Part shown: positions 8,425-16,277 of the stretch, one piece after another | Position numbering within the stretch: the first letter of the stretch is position 1 | Layout: each line of letters starts with the position of its first letter | Source of the DNA: Shewanella hanedai | GTDB lineage: Bacteria > Pseudomonadota > Gammaproteobacteria > Enterobacterales > Shewanellaceae | DNA: 64,000 nt | Direction: 5' to 3' | Assembly: GCF_007197645.1 (NCBI RefSeq) | Contig: NZ_VKGK01000003.1 | Location: 186,001-250,000 of the forward strand | Program-made: the position numbers and the translations under genes | Notes under the pieces: model-generated | What the model saw: only the letters and a program-made list of their open reading frames with translations | The model's database searches: none | Told to the model about the DNA's origin: nothing

Positions 8425-9459
8425 ATGTTTTTTAATAAAACACTTTTAATAACTGGCGGAACAGGCTCTTTTGGGAATGCAGTCCTTAAACGTTTTTTGG
8501 ATACCGATATCAAAGAAATTCGTATATTTTCTCGTGACGAGAAAAAGCAAGATGACATGCGTAAAAAATATAATTCATCGAAACTTAAGTTTTATATTGG
8601 TGACGTACGAGATTATCAAAGTGTTTCAAATGCGATGCGTGGTGTGGATTATATTTTTCATGCTGCAGCACTCAAGCAAGTTCCTTCTTGCGAATTTTAT
8701 CCACTGGAAGCAGTTAAAACCAATGTAATTGGTACTGAAAATGTGTTGGAAGCAGCAATGAATCATGGTGTTCAAAAAGTTGTTTGCTTAAGCACTGATA
8801 AAGCGGTTTACCCAATCAACGCAATGGGTATATCTAAAGCGATGATGGAGAAGGTGATTGTCGCTAAATCACGTAACGTTCCTGAAGGCATGACAATTTG
8901 TACTACTCGTTACGGTAATGTAATGGCTTCACGTGGTAGTGTTATTCCATTATTTTGTCGTCAAATTATTGAAGGGACAGCCCTTACTGTTACTGATCCA
9001 AACATGACTCGCTTTATGATGACGCTTGATGACGCTGTCGATTTGGTGTTGCACGCGTTTGAAAATGGGTCTAACGGTGACATTTTTGTTCAAAAAGCAC
9101 CTGGAGCAACGATTGAGGTGTTAACTAAAGCTATCTTCAATTTGATGGGTAAGCCTGAACATAAGGTTAACGTCATTGGCACCCGTCATGGCGAAAAATT
9201 ATATGAAGCTCTGTGTAGCCGAGAAGAGATGTTTGTCGCACAAGATCAAGGTGATTACTACAGAATTCCCGCGGATAATCGCGATCTAAATTACGCTCAA
9301 TACATTGAAGAGGGTGAACAAGATCTTTCTAAAATTGAAGATTATAACTCTCATAATACCCAGGGATTAGATGTTGCAGGTATGGAAGCACTGCTGCTTA
9401 AACTTGACTTTATGCGAGAAATTAAATCAGGTAATTTAGTTGTGCCAGAGGGCGTATAA
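8425..9459 (+). CDS. fnlA: UDP-GlcNAc 4,6-dehydratase/5-epimerase (UDP-L-FucNAc pathway, step 1)
   Basis: 344 residues of the FnlA/WbjB/CapE type. An extended short-chain dehydrogenase with a GGTGSFGNAV nucleotide-binding loop at residues 10-19, HAAALKQVPSCE, and a variant active site with STDKAVYP and MGISKAMMEK (M in place of the usual Tyr of YxxxK, as in this family). It converts UDP-GlcNAc to the UDP-2-acetamido-2,6-dideoxy-beta-L-arabino-4-hexulose. AAAGGA precedes the ATG. The stop codon abuts the ATG of fnlB, so the two are translationally linked; fnlC follows and completes the pathway. Confidence 0.93.
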   Translation: MFFNKTLLITGGTGSFGNAVLKRFLDTDIKEIRIFSRDEKKQDDMRKKYNSSKLKFYIGDVRDYQSVSNAMRGVDYIFHAAALKQVPSCEFYPLEAVKTNVIGTENVLEAAMNHGVQKVVCLSTDKAVYPINAMGISKAMMEKVIVAKSRNVPEGMTICTTRYGNVMASRGSVIPLFCRQIIEGTALTVTDPNMTRFMMTLDDAVDLVLHAFENGSNGDIFVQKAPGATIEVLTKAIFNLMGKPEHKVNVIGTRHGEKLYEALCSREEMFVAQDQGDYYRIPADNRDLNYAQYIEEGEQDLSKIEDYNSHNTQGLDVAGMEALLLKLDFMREIKSGNLVVPEGV

Positions 9460-10566
9460 ATGAATATTCTAGTCACTGGCTCAGATGGGTTTATAGGTCG
9501 GAATCTATCTATTTTTTTAAATGAAGCCGGTTTTGATGAAATTTCGACTATTACGCTTGAAGATTCTAAAGATGATATCTTAGTAAAAGTGGAAGCTGCC
9601 GATTTCATTTATCATTTAGCTGGGATCAATCGACCTAAAAATGAAGATGAGTTTAAAAAAGGCAATACAGATTTAACAACTTTAATTGTCAACCAACTTA
9701 TTAAGCTAAATAAAAAAACGCCGATTGTTTTAACATCTTCTATTCAAGCTGAACTTGACAATGCCTATGGTGTGAGTAAAGCGGGGGCTGAAGAAGTACT
9801 TACAATCTACCAAAATAAAACCGGGGCGGAGGTTTACATCTACCGCCTACCAAATGTGTTTGGTAAATGGTGCCGCCCAAATTATAATTCAGCAGTTGCA
9901 ACTTTTTGCTATAACACCCTTAATGCTTTGCCAATTACTATTCATAACCCTGATGCACCATTAAATTTGGTGTACATCGATGATGTCTGCGAAAATTTTG
10001 TACGTTTGCTCGATGATTCTATTGTGAATAGCTCGCATTGTGAAATTTCACCTATTTATAAAACTACTGTTGGTGAAGTTGCTGGGTTGTTGACTAAGTT
10101 TAAAGATAGTCGAAATAACCTTGTGACTGAAAGCGTCGGCACAGAATTTGTTCGCGCACTTTATTCTACTTATATGAGTTACCTTGAGCCTGAGCAATTT
10201 GCTTACTCTGTTACTCGCCATGGTGATGATAGAGGTACTTTTGTTGAGATGCTTAAAACGCAAGATTCAGGACAATTTTCTTTCTTTACCGCTTATCCTG
10301 GCATTACTCGCGGTGGCCATTATCACCATACAAAGACAGAAAAGTTTTTAGTCATCAAAGGCCAAGCATCATTTAAGTTTCAACATATAGTAACGGGTGA
10401 GTCTTACGAATTACTGGTAAATGGCGAAGAGTCTAAAATTGTTGAAACAGCACCAGGTTGGTCACATGATGTAACTAATATTGGCGATTCAGAGCTTATC
10501 GTTATGCTTTGGGCTAATGAAATGTTTGATCGCGAAAAACCAGACACATTCACTAAGCCGCTTTAA
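9460..10566 (+). CDS. fnlB: Bifunctional C3-epimerase/C4-reductase (UDP-L-FucNAc pathway, step 2)
   Basis: 368 residues of the FnlB/WbjC/CapF type. It has an N-terminal short-chain dehydrogenase/reductase domain (GSDGFIGRN at 7-15, YGVSKAGAEEVL) and a C-terminal cupin domain from about residue 250 (GDDRGTFVEM, GITRGGHYHHTKTEKFLV, with metal-binding histidines). In characterised homologues the cupin part epimerises C3 and the SDR part reduces C4 to give UDP-2-acetamido-2,6-dideoxy-L-talose. The ATG directly follows the fnlA stop and uses a GAGGG ribosome-binding site within the fnlA end. Confidence 0.93.
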   Translation: MNILVTGSDGFIGRNLSIFLNEAGFDEISTITLEDSKDDILVKVEAADFIYHLAGINRPKNEDEFKKGNTDLTTLIVNQLIKLNKKTPIVLTSSIQAELDNAYGVSKAGAEEVLTIYQNKTGAEVYIYRLPNVFGKWCRPNYNSAVATFCYNTLNALPITIHNPDAPLNLVYIDDVCENFVRLLDDSIVNSSHCEISPIYKTTVGEVAGLLTKFKDSRNNLVTESVGTEFVRALYSTYMSYLEPEQFAYSVTRHGDDRGTFVEMLKTQDSGQFSFFTAYPGITRGGHYHHTKTEKFLVIKGQASFKFQHIVTGESYELLVNGEESKIVETAPGWSHDVTNIGDSELIVMLWANEMFDREKPDTFTKPL

Positions 10567-10584
10567 ATTAGGTAGATAAAAAGA

Positions 10585-11715
10585 ATGAAAAAATTAAAAG
10601 TAATGTCAGTGGTGGGTACTCGCCCTGAAATTATCCGTTTATCTCGTGTATTAGCAAAATTAGATGCACATTGTGATCATGTTTTAGTTCATACGGGACA
10701 AAATTACGATTTTGAACTAAATGAAGTGTTTTTTAATGATCTTGGTGTGCGTAAACCAGATTATTTCTTAGACGCTGCGGGTAAGAATGCCGCAGAAACA
10801 ATTGGTCAAGTTATTATCAAGGTAGACCAAGCGTTGGAAGAAATACAACCTGATGCAATGTTAGTGCTAGGTGATACCAATTCGTGCCTTTCCGTTATCC
10901 CAGCCAAACGCCGTAAAGTACCTATTTTCCACATGGAAGCCGGAAATCGTTGTTTTGATCAGCGAGTACCCGAGGAAACCAATCGACGCATAGTGGATCA
11001 CACTGCAGATATTAATTTAACCTATAGTTCAATTGCTCGTGACTATTTACTGGCTGAAGGTTTACCGGCAGATAGAGTCATTAAAACGGGTAGCCCAATG
11101 TTTGAGGTGTTGAATCATTATATGCCTCAGATTGATGCATCTGATGTGATTACTCGTTTAGAACTAGAGAAAGGCAAGTTTTTTGTAGTAAGTGCCCACC
11201 GTGAAGAAAATGTTGATTCACCAAAGCAACTTGCAAAGTTAGCCGAAACGTTAAATATGGTTGCAGCACATTATGATCTTCCTGTGATTGTATCAACGCA
11301 TCCTCGTACTCGTAATCGCATTGAATCTCAAGGAATTGAGTTCCATAAGAATATTCAATTACTTAAACCGTTAGGTTTTCATGATTACAACCATTTACAG
11401 AAAAATGCCAAGGTAGTTTTGTCTGACAGTGGAACCATTAATGAAGAATCTTCAATTATGAATTTTCCTGCATTAAATTTGCGAGAAGCTCATGAGCGCC
11501 CAGAAGGTATGGAAGAAGCTTCGGTAATGATGGTTGGCCTTGGAGCGGAGCGTGTTATGCAGGCATTGCAGGTATTAGAATCTCAACCAAGTGGTGTTGA
11601 GCGTCTCCTTCGTCCTGTATATGATTACAGTATGCCAAATGTGTCAGATAAAATGGTGAGAATTATTCACTCCTATACGGACTATGTTAAACGTGTAGTT
11701 TGGAAAGAGTATTAG
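10585..11715 (+). CDS. fnlC: UDP-N-acetyl-L-talosamine 2-epimerase (UDP-L-FucNAc pathway, step 3)
   Basis: 376 residues, homologous to WecB-type UDP-GlcNAc 2-epimerases and matching the FnlC/WbjD/CapG subtype by context. Seen: VVGTRPEIIRLSRVLAKL at the N-terminus, HTGQNYD, MEAGNRCFDQRVPEE, SAHREENVD, and SDSGTINEESSIMNFPAL near residues 275-295. It catalyses the last step to UDP-N-acetyl-L-fucosamine. It begins 18 bp after fnlB with AGGTAG ahead. A short intrinsic terminator lies directly downstream. Confidence 0.93.
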   Translation: MKKLKVMSVVGTRPEIIRLSRVLAKLDAHCDHVLVHTGQNYDFELNEVFFNDLGVRKPDYFLDAAGKNAAETIGQVIIKVDQALEEIQPDAMLVLGDTNSCLSVIPAKRRKVPIFHMEAGNRCFDQRVPEETNRRIVDHTADINLTYSSIARDYLLAEGLPADRVIKTGSPMFEVLNHYMPQIDASDVITRLELEKGKFFVVSAHREENVDSPKQLAKLAETLNMVAAHYDLPVIVSTHPRTRNRIESQGIEFHKNIQLLKPLGFHDYNHLQKNAKVVLSDSGTINEESSIMNFPALNLREAHERPEGMEEASVMMVGLGAERVMQALQVLESQPSGVERLLRPVYDYSMPNVSDKMVRIIHSYTDYVKRVVWKEY

Positions 11716-11720
11716 AAAGT

Positions 11721-11743
11721 ATGGGCTATTAAGCCCATTTTTT
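11721..11743 (+). terminator. Short intrinsic terminator between fnlC and the wbuB-like gene
   Basis: ATGGGCT (11721-11727), loop ATTA, AGCCCAT (11732-11738), then a run of T to 11743. It lies 5 bp after the fnlC stop and 13 bp before the GTG start of the next gene, so it may attenuate rather than end transcription of the downstream genes. Confidence 0.65.
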
Positions 11744-11756
11744 ACTTGGAGTCATA

Positions 11757-12974
11757 GTGAGAATTCTTGTTGTTAGCCAATATTTTTGGCCAGAAAATTT
11801 TAGAATAAACGACTTATGCTTAGCGCTAAAAGATAATGGGCATGAGCTTACTGTAGTTACTGGTAAACCTAACTACCCTTGGGGTGAGTTTTTCGACGAT
11901 TATGTAAATTCTCCCCGTTCTTTTGACTTTTATCATGATATCCCTGTTGTGCGGGTGCCAATGTTACCAAGAAAAAGTGGAGGTAAAAATCTGCTTTTGA
12001 ACTACATATCCTTTATTTTTTCTGGAAGCATCTACGGAGCTTATAAGCTTCGAAAGCAAGATTTTGATATTATATTGGTTTGTCAATTGAGCCCTGTTAC
12101 TGCTGCAATACCAGCAATCGTTTTGAAGAAGCTTAAAGGTATTCCTCTGGTAATGTGGTCGCTAGATCTCTGGCCTGAATCTCTAGAGGCTGTTGGTGTT
12201 GTTAAGTCTAAGCGAGTATTAAGCGTAGTGGGAAAATTGGTATCATGGATATATGGGCATTGTGATGTTATTCTCGGCCAATCCGAATCTTATTTGGATG
12301 CAGTTAGACGCCGTAGTGGTAAAGCGCAATTAGAGTTATTTCCTAATTGGGCGGAAGACCAATTTAAGATAGAAGCAAAAAAGGTTGATCAGCCTTCCTC
12401 TGTTATAACAATTATGTTCGCGGGAAATGTTGGTGATGCTCAAGACTTTGAGTCAATTATTGAGTGTGCCAAGTTACTAAAAGAAAGTCGCTCTAGAGTT
12501 CAATTTTCAATTGTGGGTAGTGGTAGGAAGTTAATTTGGTTAAAGAGTCAGATTGAGGATTTTCAACTTGACGAGTACTTCATTTTGCATGGTCAACACG
12601 CCTTAGAACATATGCCAGTATTTTATGAGGAGGCTGATATTGCGCTTGTATCACTCAAACCAAATGATATTTTTGAGAGAACTATTCCGGGAAAAATTCA
12701 ATCTTATATGTTGGCGTCGCTACCAATTCTATCCATGTTAGATGGGGAAGGTAAGAAATTGGTCGAAATTGCAGATTGTGGCCTTGCTTGCTCTGCCAGT
12801 GGGCATCAACAACTTTATGAAAACATTTTGTCTATGATGTCAATGTCTCAAGAAAGACGAAGGAAGTTAGGCGCGAATGGTAAAGCTTTTGCTGAAATAC
12901 ATTTTAACAAAGCACGGTTAGTTGCCAAATTAGAAACTCTTTTGGAAACTCAAATAGAAAGAGTTAAGATATGA
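11757..12974 (+). CDS. wbuB: WbuB-like glycosyltransferase family 4 (probable L-FucNAc transferase)
   Basis: 405 residues. It starts with GTG, preceded by TTGGAG at 6 nt. Seen: MRILVVSQYFWPENFRINDL at the N-terminus, VMWSLDLWPESLEAVG near residue 140, a Gly-rich FAGNVGDAQDFESII, and a FERTIPGKIQSYMLASLPIL segment in the place of the GT4 E-x7-E region. In E. coli O26 and relatives, fnlABC is followed by this gene, which is assigned L-fucosamine transfer. The same gene order supports that assignment here. Its last codon overlaps the next ATG (ATGA). Confidence 0.82.
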   Translation: MRILVVSQYFWPENFRINDLCLALKDNGHELTVVTGKPNYPWGEFFDDYVNSPRSFDFYHDIPVVRVPMLPRKSGGKNLLLNYISFIFSGSIYGAYKLRKQDFDIILVCQLSPVTAAIPAIVLKKLKGIPLVMWSLDLWPESLEAVGVVKSKRVLSVVGKLVSWIYGHCDVILGQSESYLDAVRRRSGKAQLELFPNWAEDQFKIEAKKVDQPSSVITIMFAGNVGDAQDFESIIECAKLLKESRSRVQFSIVGSGRKLIWLKSQIEDFQLDEYFILHGQHALEHMPVFYEEADIALVSLKPNDIFERTIPGKIQSYMLASLPILSMLDGEGKKLVEIADCGLACSASGHQQLYENILSMMSMSQERRRKLGANGKAFAEIHFNKARLVAKLETLLETQIERVKI

Positions 12975-13864
12975 AAATTTTACTTTCAGGGGCGGATGGT
13001 TTTATTGGTCAGTGCCTTTTAGAGCAAGATCAAAATAGTCTAATTCACCGCTGTATCACTCGAAGGAATAAACTGAATGAATATGATAGTTTTTTCGTGG
13101 ACAATATTGATAAGCATACTATTTGGGATGGGGCTTTTGACAACATAGATACAGTTATTCACTTAGCGGGCATTGCTCATAACAAAAGTTGCGATAAAGC
13201 TGTGATTTTTAATACTAATACCCATGGTACAATCAGATTTGCTCAGGAAGCAGCAAAAGCCGGTGTGAAACGATTTGTGTTTGTTAGTACCGCTACAATT
13301 GGTGCGCAGATTAGCTTTAACCAAGAAGAAGCTTCGTCTCAGACTCGATCAAAATATGATGCAGAATTCGAACTAAATCAATTGGCGGATAAAGTTGGCC
13401 TTGAAGTTGTGATTGTTCGGCCTACATTAGTTTATGGCCTTAATGCACCTGGCAATTTTGGTTCACTTACCAAGCTAGTTAAAAAAATGCCGTTCTTACC
13501 GTTTGAATTAACAAATAATAAACGTGATTTTATTGCAGTTCAAAATCTTACCGATTTATTACTGACGTGTGCAAAACATCCTGATGCAGCAGGGCATACA
13601 TTTTTAGCATCGGATGGACAATCTGTTTCAATTAAAACGTTTACAAATGCTATTGCGAAGGGATTAAATAAATCATTAATACAAATACCTATACCAGTGA
13701 GTTTGATGCGCTTGGGTAGTAAATTAGTAGGTAAATCGGCAATGGCGGAACAACTACTAGGTAACTTACAGGTTGATTCCTCTAATGCTCATGACGTTTT
13801 GGGCTGGAGTCCTCCTTACTCCATGGAGCAAGCAATGGCTTCACTTTCTGAGAAAATAAAATGA
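12971..13864 (+). CDS. NAD-dependent epimerase/dehydratase, WbpV-like (probable UDP-4-keto-QuiNAc reductase)
   Basis: 297 residues, an extended SDR: GADGFIGQCL at residues 7-16, HLAGIAH near 66-72, FVSTATIG, and VRPTLVYG. The usual YxxxK is represented by SKYDAEFEL, a shifted Y. WbpV/WreQ-type enzymes reduce the 4-keto group made by WbpM-type dehydratases to give UDP-D-QuiNAc. Here the gene overlaps by 4 bp both the transferase before it and the phosphoglycosyl transferase after it, and a wbpM gene lies 3 kb downstream, a wbpV-wbpL-wbpM-like set. The pathway assignment rests on that context and is an inference. Confidence 0.72.
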   Translation: MKILLSGADGFIGQCLLEQDQNSLIHRCITRRNKLNEYDSFFVDNIDKHTIWDGAFDNIDTVIHLAGIAHNKSCDKAVIFNTNTHGTIRFAQEAAKAGVKRFVFVSTATIGAQISFNQEEASSQTRSKYDAEFELNQLADKVGLEVVIVRPTLVYGLNAPGNFGSLTKLVKKMPFLPFELTNNKRDFIAVQNLTDLLLTCAKHPDAAGHTFLASDGQSVSIKTFTNAIAKGLNKSLIQIPIPVSLMRLGSKLVGKSAMAEQLLGNLQVDSSNAHDVLGWSPPYSMEQAMASLSEKIK

Positions 13865-14409
13865 TTCGTGTATTAGATTTTTTTGCTGCGTTCTTCGGTT
13901 TATTATTTTTATGGCCTGTTTTACTGGTAGTCACAATTATTGGTATGTTTGATACAGGTTCACCTATTTTTATTCAAACTCGTGTGGGTAAAAATAAAAA
14001 AACATTTAAATTAATTAAATTTCGCACTATGTCTGTAGATACGAAATCTGTAGCTAGTCACTTAGCGAGTAATGCATCGATTACAAAAATGGGTAACTTT
14101 CTACGCAAAACTAAGATTGATGAATTGCCGCAACTAATTAATGTGGTTAAAGGTGAGATGAGCTTAGTTGGCCCCCGCCCAAATTTATTTAACCAAGAAG
14201 AATTAATTAAAGAGCGTGATGCGCTAGGTGTTTATGATGTTCTACCTGGTGTTACCGGGTTAGCACAAGTGCAAAATATTGATATGTCTACTCCAAAGCT
14301 TCTAGCAGAAACGGATAAGCAGATGATTGATACACTTAACATCAAAAACTACTTTAAGTATATTTTGATGACTGTTACAGGTAGTGGTTCAGGTGATGCA
14401 GTCAAGTAG
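13861..14409 (+). CDS. Small monotopic phosphoglycosyl transferase initiating O-unit synthesis
   Basis: 182 residues, the minimal PglC-type bacterial sugar transferase without the extra N-terminal membrane segments of WbaP/WcaJ. It has one re-entrant membrane helix (residues 4-28), [22 protein letters not shown], the catalytic region [19 protein letters not shown] with the Asp-Glu pair, and VGPRPNLF. It should transfer a sugar 1-phosphate to undecaprenyl phosphate. With the WbpV- and WbpM-like enzymes nearby, the first sugar is probably QuiNAc or a close relative (inference). The start overlaps the preceding stop (ATGA). Confidence 0.88.
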   Translation: MIRVLDFFAAFFGLLFLWPVLLVVTIIGMFDTGSPIFIQTRVGKNKKTFKLIKFRTMSVDTKSVASHLASNASITKMGNFLRKTKIDELPQLINVVKGEMSLVGPRPNLFNQEELIKERDALGVYDVLPGVTGLAQVQNIDMSTPKLLAETDKQMIDTLNIKNYFKYILMTVTGSGSGDAVK

Positions 14410-14651
14410 ACTATTTCGGTCTATCCATTTGAATCTATCGCTTAGTGTATTGATTTCATTGCAATATCCGTTGGTCTTTCGTCTCAATAATGCATTTAGA
14501 CCAGATCAACTGACTCACCAAGCTTTTTCTTTCGTTTTACTTTTAGTTTATTCTTTGAATTTAAGTTACCTTTTATCGTTTATTCAATATTCTTTGTCGA
14601 TAGCTAAAAGTCAAAACTTACTTAATATTATTACACATTTTTGGACCGTTT

Positions 14652-15533
14652 ATGAAAGTTGTTATTCCGGTTGCAGGTTTAGGTACACGCATGTTGCCTG
14701 CTACAAAAGCTATTCCTAAAGAGATGTTACCTTTGGTTGATAAACCATTAATTCAATATATTGTTGATGAGTGTGTAAAAGCGGGTGTTAAAGAGATCGT
14801 ACTGGTCACTCATGCTAGTAAGAATGCCATCGAAAACCATTTTGATACCTCTTATGAACTTGAATCTACGCTTGAGAAGCGGGTAAAGCGCCAGTTGCTT
14901 GAAGAAGTTCAAGCGATCTGTCCTAAAGATGTAACCATAATGCATGTGCGTCAGGGGGAAGCTAAAGGGTTAGGGCATGCTGTACTTTGCGCAAAACCTT
15001 GTATTGGCAATAATCCGTTTGCCGTTGTTTTGCCCGACGTAATTCTTGATGAATACACTGCAGATCAAACAAGTGAAAACTTGGCGGCCATGATAGGGCG
15101 TTACAACTCTACTCAATCTAGCCAGATCATGGTTGCACCAGTACCAATGGAAGATGTTAATAAATACGGTATTGCAGATTGTAATGGAGCGGATATTGCG
15201 CCTGGTGATTCATCTAAGATTAATGCCATGGTTGAGAAGCCTGCTATTCATGAGGCACCATCTAATTTAGCCGTAGTTGGTCGTTACGTATTATCTGAAA
15301 AAATTTGGGACTTGCTTGCTAAAACGCCAGCAGGCGCAGGTGATGAGATCCAATTAACCGATGCTATCGATATGTTGATAGCATCAGATACTGTCGAAGC
15401 CTTCCATATGACAGGTAAGTCCCATGACTGTGGTGACAAGCTTGGTTATATGACCGCATTTGTCGAGTATGGACTGCGGAACGAGAAGTTTGGTGCAGAG
15501 TTTCGTCAAAACTTGAAGACATTGATCGGCTGA
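14652..15533 (+). CDS. galU: UTP-glucose-1-phosphate uridylyltransferase, cluster copy
   Basis: 293 residues, full length for GalU. Seen: [23 protein letters not shown] at the N-terminus with the nucleotidyltransferase loop, [32 protein letters not shown] and [13 protein letters not shown]. It makes UDP-glucose. GGA precedes the ATG at 7 nt. A 242-bp gap separates it from the phosphoglycosyl transferase; a possible own promoter there (TTGTCG ... TTAATATT) is weak. A second, clearly diverged galU lies at 61340-62257 beside galE, so this copy probably serves the surface polysaccharide. Confidence 0.95.
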   Translation: MKVVIPVAGLGTRMLPATKAIPKEMLPLVDKPLIQYIVDECVKAGVKEIVLVTHASKNAIENHFDTSYELESTLEKRVKRQLLEEVQAICPKDVTIMHVRQGEAKGLGHAVLCAKPCIGNNPFAVVLPDVILDEYTADQTSENLAAMIGRYNSTQSSQIMVAPVPMEDVNKYGIADCNGADIAPGDSSKINAMVEKPAIHEAPSNLAVVGRYVLSEKIWDLLAKTPAGAGDEIQLTDAIDMLIASDTVEAFHMTGKSHDCGDKLGYMTAFVEYGLRNEKFGAEFRQNLKTLIG

Positions 15534-15539
15534 GCTAAG

Positions 15540-16110
15540 AGCGCTGCGAGCTGCTGCTAGGGCGTGACTTTGTCACGGCTAGAGCGTCGCAAGCGACTTC
15601 TAGAATCTATATAGTCAAGTGATAAGAGCAAAGAAGGGCGGGCTTCGCCCTGCGAGGACGGCACAAGTGCCTGCTAGGTGCTAGGGCGCTTCGCTTCTAT
15701 AAAGGCGGAACGCCGTAAACGGCTACGGCTAACGGAATAGCCTGCGGCTGCACAGAACGCTTTGCTCACAGGGCCGGCGATTTGAATTACGTTCATGCCT
15801 TCTCTTTTGTAGGTCGGCATTTATGCCGTCAGGTTTGTATTATACAGAAGGGCGGGCTTTGCCCTGCGAGGACGGCACAAGTGCCTGCTAGGTTCTAGGG
15901 CGCTTCGCTTCTATAAAAGCGAAAGCCACAAGTGGCTACAGTTGACGGAATGGCCTGCGGCTGCACGGAACGCTGCGCTTACGGTTTAGCTGAGAAGGAT
16001 ATACGGTTAAGCCTTTTGCTATTGTAGGTCGGCATTTATGCCGTCAGATTTGTATGCACTATATGGGCTATTGATGGGCTAAAGCCCAACCTACAGGGGT
16101 CTCTGTTATC
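15540..16110. repeat. Hairpin-repeat mosaic 1 (between galU and wbpM)
   Basis: The 744-bp gap between galU and wbpM is almost filled with repeats. These are two copies of a composite block beginning GAAGGGCGGGCTT(C/T)GCCC, with GGCACAAGTGCC and then GGGCGCTTCGCTTCTATAAA (about 15634 and 15846); two REP-like units with GTCGGCATTTATGCCGTC (15808-15832, 16023-16047); and one unit with GGGCTAAAGCCCAACCTACA (about 16073-16099). Most units are self-complementary. No coding sequence is supported. Confidence 0.85.
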
Positions 16111-16277
16111 TTTGTTGCCTGACAACATTTTGTTGTTTATATCATTTAAATTGACGTAATCATTGCTTACCTGGAGTCAAGAAACATTTAGATGTGCTAA
16201 AATCAATTCCATTGCATTCTATCACCACTATTTTGAGTTGCTGTAACATGTCTAGTCTTCCCATTCTGGAGCAAAAA

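Noticed and set aside
14384..14719. 111-codon frame overlapping galU
   Set aside because: It overlaps the ends of two well-supported genes in another frame and reads as low-complexity hydrophobic sequence.
15540..16110. CRISPR array
   Set aside because: Repeats are short hairpin units of several kinds, without uniform spacers of constant length, and no cas genes are present.
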